This document shows, piece by piece, positions 33,502 through 42,947 of a stretch of 64,000 nt of DNA; within the stretch, counting starts at the first letter, position 1, and each line of letters opens with the position of its first letter. The DNA comes from Microbacterium flavescens. GTDB taxonomy: Bacteria > Actinomycetota > Actinomycetes > Actinomycetales > Microbacteriaceae. The stretch is from assembly GCF_018588945.1 (NCBI RefSeq), contig NZ_JAFIWA010000003.1:62001-126000 (forward strand), given 5' to 3'. Under the pieces are notes generated by a model. The model saw only the letters and a program-made list of their open reading frames with translations. It was not told where the DNA came from and did no database searches. Both the position numbers and the translations under genes were made by a program.

Positions 33502-35051
33502 CTTCGAACCGGCTCCACGCCCTCACGAGCTGGTACGCCGACTGGAAGGGTCTGCGCGTCGCGGTGCTGGGCCTCTCGGTCACCGGCTTCTCCGTCGCGG
33601 ACACGCTCGCCGAGCTCGGTGCGGAGATGCTCGTCGTCAGCGAGAAGGCCGACGAGGAGTACGCGCGCCTGGTCCCGGTGATCGGCGCCCGGCTGTGGAC
33701 AGGGCCGCTCGACACGGTGCCGCAGGAGCTCGCTGACTTCGCGCCCGAGGTCGTCGTCGCCTCGCCCGGCTTCGCGCCGGGGCATCCGCTCATCGTCTGG
33801 GCATGCGAGTCGGGCATCGCGCTGTGGGGTGACATCGAGCTCGCCTGGCGCGTGCGCGACAAGGTGACGCGGCCCGACGGCACGCCCGCCGACTGGGTGC
33901 TCGTGACCGGCACGAACGGGAAGACCACGACCGTCCGGCTGGCCGCCTCGATGCTCGTCGCGGGCGGACTCCGCGCCGCGCCCGTGGGCAACATCGGCAC
34001 TCCGGTGCTCGACGCGGTGCGCGACCCGAGCGGCTTCGACGCCCTCGTGGTCGAGCTGTCGAGTCACCAGCTCTGGTACCTCGGGCTGCAGGACGGCCCC
34101 GAGCCGCTCTCGCCCCACGCCGCCGTCTGCCTCAACCTCGCCGACGACCACCTGGAGTGGCACGGCTCGTTCGAGGCCTACCGCGAGGCGAAGGCGCACG
34201 TGTACGACAACACGCGCGTCGCGTGCGTCTACAACAAAGCGGATGCCGCGACCCGCGCCATGGTGGAGGACGCCGACGTGGTCGAGGGTGCACGCGCCAT
34301 CGGCTTCGACCTGGGCGTGCCCGGACCCAGCGATCTGGGCGTGGTGGACGGCATCCTCGTCGACCGGGCGTTCCTCGAGGACCGCCGCACCAGCGCGCTC
34401 GAACTCACCACCGTGTCGGAGCTCGCCGAGCTCGGGCTCGCCGCCCCGCACGTCGCGTCCAACATCCTCGCGGCCGCGGCCCTCGCGCGCTCGCTCGACA
34501 TCGCGCCGGCCGACATCCGCGACGCCCTCCGCGAGTTCCGGCTCGACCCTCACCGCATCGAGGTCGTCGCCCGGCACGAAGGCGTGACCTGGGTCGACGA
34601 CTCGAAGGCGACCAATCCGCATGCCGCCGCGTCGTCGCTCACGGCCTACCCGGGCGCGGTCTGGGTCGTCGGCGGGCTTCTCAAGGGCGTCGACATCGCC
34701 GACCTGGTCGCCTCGCGGGGGATCGGCGCGAAAGCCGCGATCGTGATCGGGAGCGACCGCACCGCCATCGTGGCCGCGTTCGAGCGACACGCGCCGGCGG
34801 TGCCCGTCTGGGAGGTCGAGGGCGTCGAGACTGAAGAGGTCATGACGCGGGTCGTCGAACTGGCGGCCGGGATCGCGCGTGACGGGGACGTCGTGCTGCT
34901 CGCCCCCGCCGCGGCGTCCTTCGACCAGTTCGCGTCGTACGCGGACCGCGGCCGGCGCTTCGCAGCCGCGGTGAGGGATCGGATCGGAACGGGGGCCGGC
35001 GATGAGCACGACGCAGTCGCGGACCCGGCCGACCCCGACGACGCCGCCTGA
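33498..35051 (+). CDS. murD: UDP-MurNAc-L-Ala (or Gly/Ser)--D-Glu ligase
   Basis: The 517-residue Mur ligase has an N-terminal Rossmann-like domain (LRVAVLGLSVTGFSVADTL), the P-loop VTGTNGKTTTVRL, VVELSSHQLWYL, LNLADDHLEWHG and VDDSKATNPHAA. It adds D-glutamate to UDP-MurNAc bearing the first amino acid. B-type peptidoglycan in Microbacteriaceae often carries Gly or Ser at position 1, so the acceptor may not be L-Ala. The start overlaps mraY by four bases and the 3' end overlaps ftsW by 50 bases. Confidence 0.95.
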   Translation: MTSNRLHALTSWYADWKGLRVAVLGLSVTGFSVADTLAELGAEMLVVSEKADEEYARLVPVIGARLWTGPLDTVPQELADFAPEVVVASPGFAPGHPLIVWACESGIALWGDIELAWRVRDKVTRPDGTPADWVLVTGTNGKTTTVRLAASMLVAGGLRAAPVGNIGTPVLDAVRDPSGFDALVVELSSHQLWYLGLQDGPEPLSPHAAVCLNLADDHLEWHGSFEAYREAKAHVYDNTRVACVYNKADAATRAMVEDADVVEGARAIGFDLGVPGPSDLGVVDGILVDRAFLEDRRTSALELTTVSELAELGLAAPHVASNILAAAALARSLDIAPADIRDALREFRLDPHRIEVVARHEGVTWVDDSKATNPHAAASSLTAYPGAVWVVGGLLKGVDIADLVASRGIGAKAAIVIGSDRTAIVAAFERHAPAVPVWEVEGVETEEVMTRVVELAAGIARDGDVVLLAPAAASFDQFASYADRGRRFAAAVRDRIGTGAGDEHDAVADPADPDDAA

Positions 35052-36276
35052 CCCCTCGGCTCGCGGCGGGCTCGCCGCCCGGGTGTCGCTGGGGCGCGTG
35101 TTCGCGCCGGTGCCCAGCGAGTTCCTGCTGATCTCGTCGACGGCGCTGCTGCTCACCTTCTTCGGGCTCGTCATGATCCTGTCGGCCACCTCTGCCGTGG
35201 CGACAGCAGCCGGCCTGCCGCCGTACGAGGCGGTGCTCAAGCAGGCGCTGTTCGCCGCGATCGGCGTGCCGCTGATGTTCATCGCGAGCCGGCTGCCGAT
35301 CTCGTTCTGGAAGCGCATCGCCTGGCCGGCGCTCATCTTCGCCACGGCTTTCCAGCTCCTGGTCTTCACGCCCCTCGGCGTCGACAACGACGGCAACCGC
35401 AACTGGATCAACATCGGCGGTCTGCAAGCGCAGCCGTCGGAGTTCCTCAAGCTGGCGCTCGCGCTGTGGCTGGGCTTCATCCTGTTCCGCAAGCAGACGC
35501 TGCTGAGCAAGTGGCAGCACGTGTTCATCCCGATCGTGCCGGTGTCGATCGCCGTGTTCGCGACGGTGCTCGCCGGGCACGACCTCGGCACCGTGATCGT
35601 CCTCGTGCTGATCCTCCTGGGCGCCCTGTTCTTCTCGAACGTGAAGCTGCGCCTCTTCGTGATCCCGCTGATCCTCGCGATCGCGGGCATGGCGGTGTTC
35701 GCCGTCACGAGCCCGAACCGCATGCGGCGCATCATGAGCTTCCTCGACCAGAACTGCATCGCCGACTACCTCGACTCGTGCTACCAGCCGCTGCACGGCA
35801 TCTGGGGTCTCGCGAACGGCGGCATCTTCGGCCTGGGGCTCGGCAACTCGCGCGAGAAGTACGACTGGCTCCCGGCCGCCGCGAACGACTACATCTTCGC
35901 GATCGTCGGCGAGGAGGTCGGCCTGATCGGCTGCGCCGTCGTGCTCTCCCTCTTCGCGCTCTACGCGGTCGGGGCGTTCCACGTGATCCGCAAGACGGAC
36001 GACCCCTTCGTGCGCATCGTCGCCGGGGCGATCACGGTCTGGATCGTCGGCCAGGCGCTCATCAACATCGGCGTCGTGCTCCGTGTGTTCCCGGTGCTCG
36101 GCGTGCCGCTGCCGTTCATGTCGCAGGGCGGCACGTCGCTCGTCTCGGTGCTCGTCGCGTCCGGCGTGCTGCTGTCGTTCGCGCGGACGCTGCCGGCAGC
36201 GGTCGCGAAGCGCGAGGCGGCGATCCAGCAGGCCCGCGCCGCACGCGCGCACCGGCAGGCCGGCGCGGCGCGCTGA
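35002..36276 (+). CDS. ftsW: lipid II glycosyltransferase FtsW (SEDS family)
   Basis: The 424-residue SEDS protein has about ten membrane helices, the QPSEFLKLALAL segment, AGHDLGTVIVLVL, NSREKYDWLPAAANDYIFA and the C-terminal PLPFMSQGGTSLVS. It polymerises glycan strands at the septum with FtsI. It starts at an ATG inside the murD 3' end (50-base overlap), which implies translational coupling. The tail is Ala/Arg-rich. Confidence 0.95.
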   Translation: MSTTQSRTRPTPTTPPDPSARGGLAARVSLGRVFAPVPSEFLLISSTALLLTFFGLVMILSATSAVATAAGLPPYEAVLKQALFAAIGVPLMFIASRLPISFWKRIAWPALIFATAFQLLVFTPLGVDNDGNRNWINIGGLQAQPSEFLKLALALWLGFILFRKQTLLSKWQHVFIPIVPVSIAVFATVLAGHDLGTVIVLVLILLGALFFSNVKLRLFVIPLILAIAGMAVFAVTSPNRMRRIMSFLDQNCIADYLDSCYQPLHGIWGLANGGIFGLGLGNSREKYDWLPAAANDYIFAIVGEEVGLIGCAVVLSLFALYAVGAFHVIRKTDDPFVRIVAGAITVWIVGQALINIGVVLRVFPVLGVPLPFMSQGGTSLVSVLVASGVLLSFARTLPAAVAKREAAIQQARAARAHRQAGAAR

Positions 36277-36286
36277 GCGCGCTGGG

Positions 36287-36292
36287 TAAACT
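36287..36292 (+). promoter_or_regulatory. -10 box of murG (leaderless type, internal to the dcw cluster)
   Basis: TAAACT six bases before the murG GTG, in the 22-base gap after ftsW. It suggests murG can be transcribed separately from the upstream genes. Confidence 0.5.
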
Positions 36293-36298
36293 CGCACG

Positions 36299-37384
36299 GT
36301 GACGACGTACCTCCTGGCCGGCGGCGGCACCGCCGGCCACGTCAACCCGCTGCTCGCCGTGGCCGACGCCCTCCGCGAGCGCGAGCCCGACGACGAGGTG
36401 CTCGTCCTCGGCACGCGCGAGGGGCTCGAGGCGCGGCTGGTGCCGGCGCGCGGCTATGAGCTGCTGTTCGTCGACAAGGTGCCCTTCCCGCGCCGCCCCG
36501 ATCGCGCCGCCGCGGCGTTCCCGGTGCAGTTCCCTCGGGCCGTCGGCCAGGTCCGCTCGCACATCGCCGCGCGCGGCGTCGACGTGGTCGTCGGCTTCGG
36601 CGGCTACGCCTCGGCACCGGCATACGTCGCCGCGCGGCGCGCACGCGTGCCCTTCGTGGTGCACGAGGCGAATGCGCGCCCCGGCCTGGCGAACGTCCTC
36701 GGTGCGCGCAGCGCGGCCCGCGTCGGCGTCGCCTTCGAAGGCACGCCGCTCAAGCGGTCGCGCGTCGTGGGGATGCCGCTTCGGCGCGAGATCGTGGAGC
36801 TCGATCGAGCCGGCCTGCGCGCCGAGGCGGCCGCCCACTTCGGGCTCGACTCCGCGCGCCCCGTGCTGCTGGTGTTCGGCGGCTCGCTCGGCGCGCAGCG
36901 CCTCAACGCGGCCTTCGGCGAGGGCCACGGGGCAGCCTGGCGCGATGTCGTCGCAGCGGGGTGGCAGCTGCTGCACGTGACGGGGGAGCGCTCCACGCTC
37001 TCCGACCCCGGAGCGCAGGGCTACGCGGTGCAGCGCTACGTCGACCGCATGGATCTCGCCTTCGCTCTGGCCGACTTCATCGTGTCGCGGGCCGGCGCCG
37101 CCACCGTCAGCGAGATCAGCGCGCTGGGCATCCCGGCCGTGTACGTGCCGTACGCCGTCGGCAACGGCGAGCAGGCGCTCAACGCCGCGTCCGCGGTTCG
37201 GGCGGGCGCGGCGGTCCTCATCGCCGACGCGGAGTTCACCGGCGACCGTGTGCGTGCCGAGGTCGTGCCGCTCCTGGCCGACGAGCCTCGCCGGGCGGCC
37301 ATGGCCGAGGCCGCGGCATCCGTCGGCACCCGCACGGGCACCGAGAACGTCGTGACCTTGATCGACGAGTCGCTCGGGCGCTGA
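36299..37384 (+). CDS. murG: UDP-GlcNAc:lipid I GlcNAc transferase
   Basis: The 361-residue GT28 enzyme has the N-terminal glycine-rich LLAGGGTAGHVNPLLAVA, VVGFGGYASAPAYVA, HEANARPGLAN and the C-terminal FGGSLGAQRLN and SRAGAATVSEISALGIPAV. It adds GlcNAc to lipid I, giving lipid II, on the inner face of the membrane. It is followed not by murC but by a convergent GntR gene six bases away. Confidence 0.96.
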   Translation: MTTYLLAGGGTAGHVNPLLAVADALREREPDDEVLVLGTREGLEARLVPARGYELLFVDKVPFPRRPDRAAAAFPVQFPRAVGQVRSHIAARGVDVVVGFGGYASAPAYVAARRARVPFVVHEANARPGLANVLGARSAARVGVAFEGTPLKRSRVVGMPLRREIVELDRAGLRAEAAAHFGLDSARPVLLVFGGSLGAQRLNAAFGEGHGAAWRDVVAAGWQLLHVTGERSTLSDPGAQGYAVQRYVDRMDLAFALADFIVSRAGAATVSEISALGIPAVYVPYAVGNGEQALNAASAVRAGAAVLIADAEFTGDRVRAEVVPLLADEPRRAAMAEAAASVGTRTGTENVVTLIDESLGR

Positions 37385-37390
37385 TCTTCG

Positions 37391-37762
37391 TCAGGCGACG
37401 CCGGGACCGCCGCCGCGCAGCGCCGCCGCGACGAGGGCGAGAGCTTCCTCGGGGTCGATCCGCAGAGTGCGGATCTGCTCGGCGAACGCCGTCGCCGCCT
37501 GCTGCGCCGCCCGGTGAGCCGGGTCGCCGGCGAACGACACGAACGTTCCGTTGCGCCCGCGGGTCTCGATGACCCCGGATGCCTCGAGCTCGCGGTACGC
37601 GCGGGCGACGGTTCCGGGCGCCACGCCGAGGTCTTCGGCCAGGCGGCGCACGGTAGGCAGGCGCTGACCTGCGGCGAGCTCGCCGGACGATATCGCCTCG
37701 AGCAGTCCGCCGCGCAGCTGCTCGAACGGCGCGATGGGCGAGGCGGGGTCGATGGTGATCAT
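37391..37762 (-). CDS. GntR-family regulator, YtrA type
   Basis: The 123-residue protein has the GntR winged helix (IAPFEQLRGGLLEAISSGEL, QRLPTVRRLAEDLGVAPGTV, GTFVSF) and only a short helical tail, as in the YtrA subfamily. YtrA regulators usually sit with ABC transporter genes and respond to wall-active compounds; none is present here. It lies in antisense orientation within the dcw cluster, convergent with murG and divergent from a lipoprotein gene. GGAGGTCCCGC precedes the ATG, and TAGCGT at 37798-37803 (minus strand) is a likely -10 box. Confidence 0.85.
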   Translation of the reverse strand: MITIDPASPIAPFEQLRGGLLEAISSGELAAGQRLPTVRRLAEDLGVAPGTVARAYRELEASGVIETRGRNGTFVSFAGDPAHRAAQQAATAFAEQIRTLRIDPEEALALVAAALRGGGPGVA

Positions 37763-37797
37763 GCGGGACCTCCTGCAGGTGCTGCTCGGCGTCCCTC

Positions 37798-37803
37798 ACG
37801 CTA
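37798..37803 (-). promoter_or_regulatory. -10 box of the gntR gene
   Basis: TAGCGT on the minus strand, about 35 bases before the gntR ATG, in the region shared with the divergent lipoprotein gene. Confidence 0.45.
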
Positions 37804-37889
37804 GCGCGGCCGTGGTGCGAGACGATCGTCGCGCGGTGGACACTCACCCATCAGCGACCGCGTGCGGTCGATCGAATCCGGGAGGTGTC

Positions 37890-38357
37890 ATGTCCGAGAG
37901 GGTCCGCTCACGCCCGATCGTCGTAGGAGGGATCCTGCTCCTCGCCGTCGCGCTGACCGCCTGCTCCACCGGGGGCGGCACACCCGGCGGCACTCCGAGC
38001 CTCGAAGGTCGGCAGGCGCCCAGCGCACGGACCGAGCTGCACGCGCCCGACGCCTTCACCGGCCGCGCGGCGCTGCCCTCGTGCGGCAGCGTCGACCTCG
38101 GCCAGGGCGAGGGGATCCCGCAGGACGCCATCGACTGTCTGGCGGATGCCGGTGACCAGGGCGCCGAACTGGTCGTGACCATGCCGACGGTCGAGGGCGA
38201 TCCCATCGTGACCTACTACCGAGCGCTTCCGGCCGGCGGTGTCGAGGTCTTCACCGACATGACGCAGGACGCCTTCGGCGGCGGCTGGGCACACGAGGTG
38301 TGCGAGGACGCGACGACGATCGGCGAGTACGGGGGCTGCGCTCCGGCGATGGACTGA
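37890..38357 (+). CDS. small lipoprotein of unknown function
   Basis: The 155-residue protein has a lipoprotein signal sequence: basic start, hydrophobic core, and lipobox LTAC with the lipidated Cys about residue 25. A Gly/Thr-rich linker and a small extracellular domain with four more Cys (two near SCGSVD and IDCL, two near the end in VCED and GGCA) follow, perhaps making two disulfides. I do not recognise the fold. It sits between gntR and murC with a strong ribosome-binding site (GGAGGTGTC). A role tied to the wall cluster or to the GntR regulator is inference. Confidence 0.75.
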   Translation: MSERVRSRPIVVGGILLLAVALTACSTGGGTPGGTPSLEGRQAPSARTELHAPDAFTGRAALPSCGSVDLGQGEGIPQDAIDCLADAGDQGAELVVTMPTVEGDPIVTYYRALPAGGVEVFTDMTQDAFGGGWAHEVCEDATTIGEYGGCAPAMD

Positions 38358-38415
38358 GTGCGCGGTGAGCGCTGCCGGACGGGCGCGCCGGGGGCGCGGC
38401 ATCCGTCCCCCAACT

Positions 38416-38421
38416 TAGGAT
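38416..38421 (+). promoter_or_regulatory. -10 box of murC (near-leaderless)
   Basis: TAGGAT nine bases before the murC ATG, which would give a leader of only a few bases. It restarts transcription after the gntR/lipoprotein insertion. Confidence 0.45.
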
Positions 38422-38430
38422 TGACAGGTC

Positions 38431-39852
38431 ATGATCAGACCCGACCTCACCCTGCCCATCCCCGAGAACATCGAGGCCGCCCACTTCATCGGCATCGGCG
38501 GCTCCGGCATGTCGGGCCTCGCCCGCATGTTCCTCGAGCGCGGCATCCGCGTCTCGGGTTCGGACAGGGCCGACAGCAAGGGCCTGCAGGAACTGGCCGC
38601 CCTCGGCGCCACGGTGCATGTGGGGCACGACGCAGCGAACCTGGGCGACGACGTCGACACCGTCGTGCACACCGGTGCCATCTGGCCCGAGAACCCCGAG
38701 TTCGTGCTGGCGAAGGAGCGCGGTCTCCACGTGATCCACCGGTCGCAGGCGCTGTACTGGCTCATCGGCGGACGCCGACTCGTCTCCGTCGCCGGCGCCC
38801 ACGGCAAGACGACCTCCACGGGCATGATCGTGACCGCGCTGCGCGCCCTCGGCGCCGACCCGACGTTCGTCAACGGGGGCGTCATCGCCCAGCTCGGCGT
38901 CTCGAGCGGCAGCGGCTCGGATGACCTCTTCGTGATCGAGGCCGATGAGTCCGACGGCACGTTCCTGCTCTACGACACGTCCGTCGCGCTCATCACGAAC
39001 GTCGATCCCGATCACCTCGACCACTGGGGCTCGGCCGAGGCGTTCTACGACGCGTTCGCCCGCTTCGGCAACGAGGCTCGGGAGGCCGTGGTGATCTCGT
39101 CCGACGACGCGGGCGCCCGCCTCGTGACCGAGCGCCTCACGCATGACCGCGTCGTGACCTTCGGCGAGGCCGACGACGCGATCGTCCGCGTCGCCGACAT
39201 CCGCACCGACGGGCCGGTGTCGTTCACGATCAGCCACGGCGGGGCGACCGTCGCGGCCGGGCTGCCGGTTCCCGGCGCGCACAACGCCATCAACGCCGCA
39301 GGCGCCGTCGCCGTGCTGCTGACCCTGGGCTTCGACCTCGAACCCGCGGTCCGCGCGGTGGAGGAGTTCGCCGGCACGGTGCGGCGCTTCGAGCTGCACG
39401 GCACCCTGCGCGGCGTCAGCGTGTACGACGACTACGCCCACCACCCGACGGAGGTCGCCGCGGCACTGGCGGCCGCGCGCACGGTCGTGGGCGACGGCCG
39501 CATCATCGCCATCCAGCAGCCGCACACGTACTCGCGCACGCAGGAGATGTACCGCGAGTTCGCCGAGGTGCTCGAGACCCACGCCGACCACACCGTGATG
39601 CTCGACGTGTACGGCGCCCGGGAGGACCCCGTGCCGGGTGTCACCGGTGCCCTCGTGAGCGGCGCCTTCGCCGACCCCGGCCACGTGCAGTACGTGCCGG
39701 ACTGGCAGGAGGCGGCGGACTACACCGCGTCCGTCGCGCGCGACGGCGACTACGTCATCACGCTCGGCTGCGGCAACGTGAACCTCATCATCCCGCAGGT
39801 GCTCGAGGCCCTCGAGCGGTCGGGCACCGCCGACGCGAACCCGGGGGAGTAG
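38431..39852 (+). CDS. murC: UDP-MurNAc--amino acid ligase MurC
   Basis: The 473-residue ligase has [16 protein letters not shown], the P-loop [27 protein letters not shown] and [15 protein letters not shown], all MurC signatures. It attaches the first amino acid of the stem peptide to UDP-MurNAc. In Microbacteriaceae this may be Gly or Ser rather than L-Ala; residue choice cannot be read here. It is followed by ftsQ after six bases. Confidence 0.96.
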   Translation: MIRPDLTLPIPENIEAAHFIGIGGSGMSGLARMFLERGIRVSGSDRADSKGLQELAALGATVHVGHDAANLGDDVDTVVHTGAIWPENPEFVLAKERGLHVIHRSQALYWLIGGRRLVSVAGAHGKTTSTGMIVTALRALGADPTFVNGGVIAQLGVSSGSGSDDLFVIEADESDGTFLLYDTSVALITNVDPDHLDHWGSAEAFYDAFARFGNEAREAVVISSDDAGARLVTERLTHDRVVTFGEADDAIVRVADIRTDGPVSFTISHGGATVAAGLPVPGAHNAINAAGAVAVLLTLGFDLEPAVRAVEEFAGTVRRFELHGTLRGVSVYDDYAHHPTEVAAALAAARTVVGDGRIIAIQQPHTYSRTQEMYREFAEVLETHADHTVMLDVYGAREDPVPGVTGALVSGAFADPGHVQYVPDWQEAADYTASVARDGDYVITLGCGNVNLIIPQVLEALERSGTADANPGE

Positions 39853-39858
39853 GACCGG

Positions 39859-40866
39859 ATGCGCCGGCCATCGCCGCTGCCGCCGCCTGCGAGCGGCGAG
39901 GCGAAGCGCGCCACGCCGGCGGAGCGCCCCGCGGCTCCGGAGGCGGAGGACCCGGGCACCGAGCCGGACGAGCGCGACGCGGCGCCGGTCATCCCGCTCG
40001 GGACTCCCGAGACCTTCGACGGCGCGCAGCGACATGCTCCGGACGCCCTGCCCACGATGCCCGGCGCCTCGGCTGCGCCCGGCGAGTCGTTCGCCGATGA
40101 GGCGGTGGGCCTGCGCGAGGTGTGGCGAGCCGCTCGCGCACGCCGGAAGGCCCTGCGCGCCGAGGTGCGCCGCTTCACGGCTCGGCAGCGACGCCGTCGC
40201 GCAGTCTGGATCGGCGTCACGGCATCCCTGCTCGTGCTCGCCCTGGCGACGATCGGCGCCGCGTACAGTCCGCTGTTCGCGGTGGAGACGATCACCGTGG
40301 TCGGCGCGCAGCAGCTCGACGAGGCCGAGGTGCGCGCCGCGCTCGACGGTCAGCGCGGCACGCCGCTGCCGCTTGTCGACGAGAGTGCGGTGAAGGCCGC
40401 GCTGATCACCTTCCCGCTCGTGCAGTCGTACACGCTCGAGGCGCGCCCGCCTCACGAGCTCGTGGTGCGGATCGTCGAGCGCGTGCCGATCGGCGTCATC
40501 GACACCGCGGCGGGCTTCACGCTGGTCGACGCGGCCGGCGTCGCGCTGTCGACCTCTCCATCGGCACCGGCCGGCATGCCGATCCTGGAGATCCGCGGCG
40601 GCGTCGCGTCCGACGCGTTCGTCGCCGCCGGACGCATCATGCAGTCGCTCCCCGACGCCATCCGGTCGCAGGTCACCGGTGTCTCGGCGTCGACCCCCGA
40701 CGACGTGACGCTCGAGCTCGGCGGGACGAACACGACGGTCGTCTGGGGGAGCGCCGAGGACTCGGCCATGAAGGCGCTGACCCTCTCCCAGGCGATGGTG
40801 TCCCGTCCTCCGGCCGGCGTCAGCCTCTACGACGTGTCGTCCCCCACGGCTATCGTCATCCGCTGA
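39859..40866 (+). CDS. ftsQ: cell-division protein FtsQ
   Basis: The 335-residue bitopic protein has a long Pro/Ala-rich cytoplasmic N-terminus (1-112), an Arg-rich stop, one membrane helix (about 116-136), a POTRA domain (FAVETITVVGAQQLDEAEVR) and the FtsQ beta domain (PLVQSYTLEARPPHELVVRI). It links FtsL/FtsB to the division ring. A long disordered N-terminus is usual in actinobacterial FtsQ. Confidence 0.92.
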   Translation: MRRPSPLPPPASGEAKRATPAERPAAPEAEDPGTEPDERDAAPVIPLGTPETFDGAQRHAPDALPTMPGASAAPGESFADEAVGLREVWRAARARRKALRAEVRRFTARQRRRRAVWIGVTASLLVLALATIGAAYSPLFAVETITVVGAQQLDEAEVRAALDGQRGTPLPLVDESAVKAALITFPLVQSYTLEARPPHELVVRIVERVPIGVIDTAAGFTLVDAAGVALSTSPSAPAGMPILEIRGGVASDAFVAAGRIMQSLPDAIRSQVTGVSASTPDDVTLELGGTNTTVVWGSAEDSAMKALTLSQAMVSRPPAGVSLYDVSSPTAIVIR

Positions 40867-40956
40867 GCCTCCGACGCCTCCGTTCTCGGAGGGGATGTCG
40901 CGACACGCCCACCCCGGTACCCGCGGGGCGGCGGCATCCGCATACCTTCAAGTCAG

Positions 40957-40977
40957 GAATTGCATACCGGGCAATTC
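40957..40977. promoter_or_regulatory. inverted repeat upstream of ftsZ (site 1)
   Basis: GAATTGC (40957-40963) and GCAATTC (40971-40977) form a perfect seven-base inverted repeat with a seven-base centre. The region is AT-rich compared with its surroundings. It is a candidate regulator-binding site for ftsZ. Confidence 0.55.
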
Positions 40978-40982
40978 TTTAT

Positions 40983-40997
40983 ACCTCTACTAGAGGT
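40983..40997. promoter_or_regulatory. 15-bp palindrome upstream of ftsZ (site 2)
   Basis: ACCTCTACTAGAGGT is a perfect palindrome around one central base, 37 bases before the ftsZ start and five bases past site 1. It is a candidate operator or mRNA leader hairpin. Confidence 0.55.
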
Positions 40998-41034
40998 TGA
41001 AGGTTTCGACAGGTCCAGGGCTACGGAGGCCGGC

Positions 41035-42177
41035 ATGAGCCAGAACCAGAACTACCTCGCCGTCATCAAGGTGGTCGGGGTCGGCGGAGGCGGCGTCAAC
41101 GCCGTCAACCGCATGATCGAGCTCGGCCTGCGAGGCGTCGAGTTCATCGCGATCAACACCGACGCCCAGGCGCTGCTCATGAGCGACGCCGACGTCAAGC
41201 TCGACGTCGGTCGCGAGCTCACTCGCGGACTCGGCGCCGGCGCCGATCCCGAGGTCGGGCGGCGCGCAGCGGAGGATCACGCGGAGGAGATCGAAGAGGC
41301 CCTGCGCGGCGCCGACATGGTCTTCGTGACCGCCGGAGAGGGCGGCGGCACGGGCACGGGCGGCGCGCCCGTCGTGGCGAAGATCGCCAAGTCGATCGGG
41401 GCGCTCACCATCGGTGTCGTCACCAAGCCCTTCTCGTTCGAAGGACGCCGTCGCCAGCAGCAGGCCGAGACCGGAGTCGGCAAGCTGAAGGAAGAGGTCG
41501 ACACCCTCATCGTGGTGCCCAATGACCGTCTCCTCGAGATCAGCGACCGCGGCATCTCGATGATCGAGGCGTTCGCGACGGCCGACCAGGTGCTCCTCGC
41601 CGGCGTGCAGGGCATCACCGACCTCATCACCACGCCCGGTCTCATCAACCTCGACTTCGCCGACGTCAAGTCGGTCATGCAGGGGGCGGGGTCCGCCCTC
41701 ATGGGCATCGGCTCGGCGCGCGGCGCTGATCGGGCGATCAAGGCAGCCGAGCTCGCCGTCGAATCGCCGCTGCTCGAGGCGTCGATCGAGGGTGCGCACG
41801 GCGTGCTGCTGTCGATCCAGGGCGGTTCGAATCTCGGCATCTTCGAGATCAACGACGCCGCGCAGCTGGTCAAGGAGGCTGCGCACCCGGAGGCGAACAT
41901 CATCTTCGGAACGGTCATCGACGACACGCTCGGCGATGAGGTGCGCGTGACCGTCATCGCAGCGGGCTTCGACGGCGGCGAGCCGCAGCAGCGCATCGAG
42001 CCCATCACGGCCTCGCGCATCGTCACGACGCCCGCTGTGCCGGCGCTTCCTGCCGACGAGGCGGCGGCGCAGGAGCGCGAGGCGGAGCCCGTGTCGGTCG
42101 GCGCCGCGCTGCCCGAGTCGTCGTTCGACTCGGCGTTCGGCGACGACGACCTCGATATCCCCGACTTCCTCAAGTAA
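41035..42177 (+). CDS. ftsZ: cell-division GTPase FtsZ
   Basis: The 380-residue tubulin homologue has [15 protein letters not shown], the GTP signature [17 protein letters not shown], the T7-loop region [13 protein letters not shown], and the C-terminal tail [11 protein letters not shown] that binds SepF and other partners. It forms the division ring. The 168-base gap before it has two palindromes and must hold the promoter. FtsA and ZipA are absent, as usual in actinobacteria; SepF two genes downstream is the likely membrane anchor. Confidence 0.98.
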   Translation: MSQNQNYLAVIKVVGVGGGGVNAVNRMIELGLRGVEFIAINTDAQALLMSDADVKLDVGRELTRGLGAGADPEVGRRAAEDHAEEIEEALRGADMVFVTAGEGGGTGTGGAPVVAKIAKSIGALTIGVVTKPFSFEGRRRQQQAETGVGKLKEEVDTLIVVPNDRLLEISDRGISMIEAFATADQVLLAGVQGITDLITTPGLINLDFADVKSVMQGAGSALMGIGSARGADRAIKAAELAVESPLLEASIEGAHGVLLSIQGGSNLGIFEINDAAQLVKEAAHPEANIIFGTVIDDTLGDEVRVTVIAAGFDGGEPQQRIEPITASRIVTTPAVPALPADEAAAQEREAEPVSVGAALPESSFDSAFGDDDLDIPDFLK

Positions 42178-42207
42178 GCCGGCCGCGAGCTCAGAGACCG
42201 ACACGCC

Positions 42208-42915
42208 GTGCCAGACACCCCTGAGCTCGCGATTGCACTCGCCGATCGTCTCGCCGACGTCGACGGGCGCATAGCGGATGCCGCGCGCGCGGCCGGGCGA
42301 GACCCGGCCGCGCTCACGCGCATCGTCGTGACGAAGTTCCATCCGGCGTCGCTCGTCCACGACCTCCACCGGCTGGGAGTGCGCGACGTGGGCGAGAACC
42401 GCCAGCAGGAGTTCTCGGCCAAGGTCGCCGAGGTCGGCGACCTCGAGGGTCTGCGCTGGCACTTCATCGGGCAGGCGCAGACCAAGAAGGCGCGGGCGAT
42501 CCGGGCCGCGGCATCCGCTGTCCACTCTCTGGACCGCGCGAGGCTGGCCGATGCCCTCCACGCGGCGGCGGAGCCGGGGTCTGCGGTGCTCGACGTGCTG
42601 CTGCAGGTCAACCTCACCGACGACCCGGGCCGGGGCGGGGTCCAGCCGGCCGAGCTCGAAGCCCTGGCCGGCCACGCCGCTGCCCTGCCGAGCCTGCGCG
42701 TGCGCGGCATCATGGCGGTTGCACCGCTGGACGTGGCGCCCGAAGCCGCCTTCGCGCAGCTTCCGGGGCTCGCCGACACCGTCCGGTCTGTCGTCCCGAA
42801 CGCCGATTGGATCTCCGCCGGAATGACGGCGGACTTCGCCGAGGCGATCGCCGCGGGCGCGACACACCTGCGGATCGGCTCGGCAATCACGGGCCCACGG
42901 CCCCCGCACGGTTAA
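42208..42915 (+). CDS. YggS-family PLP homeostasis protein
   Basis: The 235-residue protein has the alanine-racemase-like barrel with the cofactor lysine in [29 protein letters not shown] and [11 protein letters not shown]. YggS/PROSC proteins carry PLP and maintain B6 and amino-acid balance, with no catalytic reaction firmly known. The usual QxxK order is present in the GQAQTKK segment. In many actinobacteria a YfiH-type gene lies between ftsZ and this gene; here it is missing. Confidence 0.92.
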   Translation: MPDTPELAIALADRLADVDGRIADAARAAGRDPAALTRIVVTKFHPASLVHDLHRLGVRDVGENRQQEFSAKVAEVGDLEGLRWHFIGQAQTKKARAIRAAASAVHSLDRARLADALHAAAEPGSAVLDVLLQVNLTDDPGRGGVQPAELEALAGHAAALPSLRVRGIMAVAPLDVAPEAAFAQLPGLADTVRSVVPNADWISAGMTADFAEAIAAGATHLRIGSAITGPRPPHG

Positions 42916-42947
42916 CCTCAGAACAGATGAGCACTACGGAGGATGCG

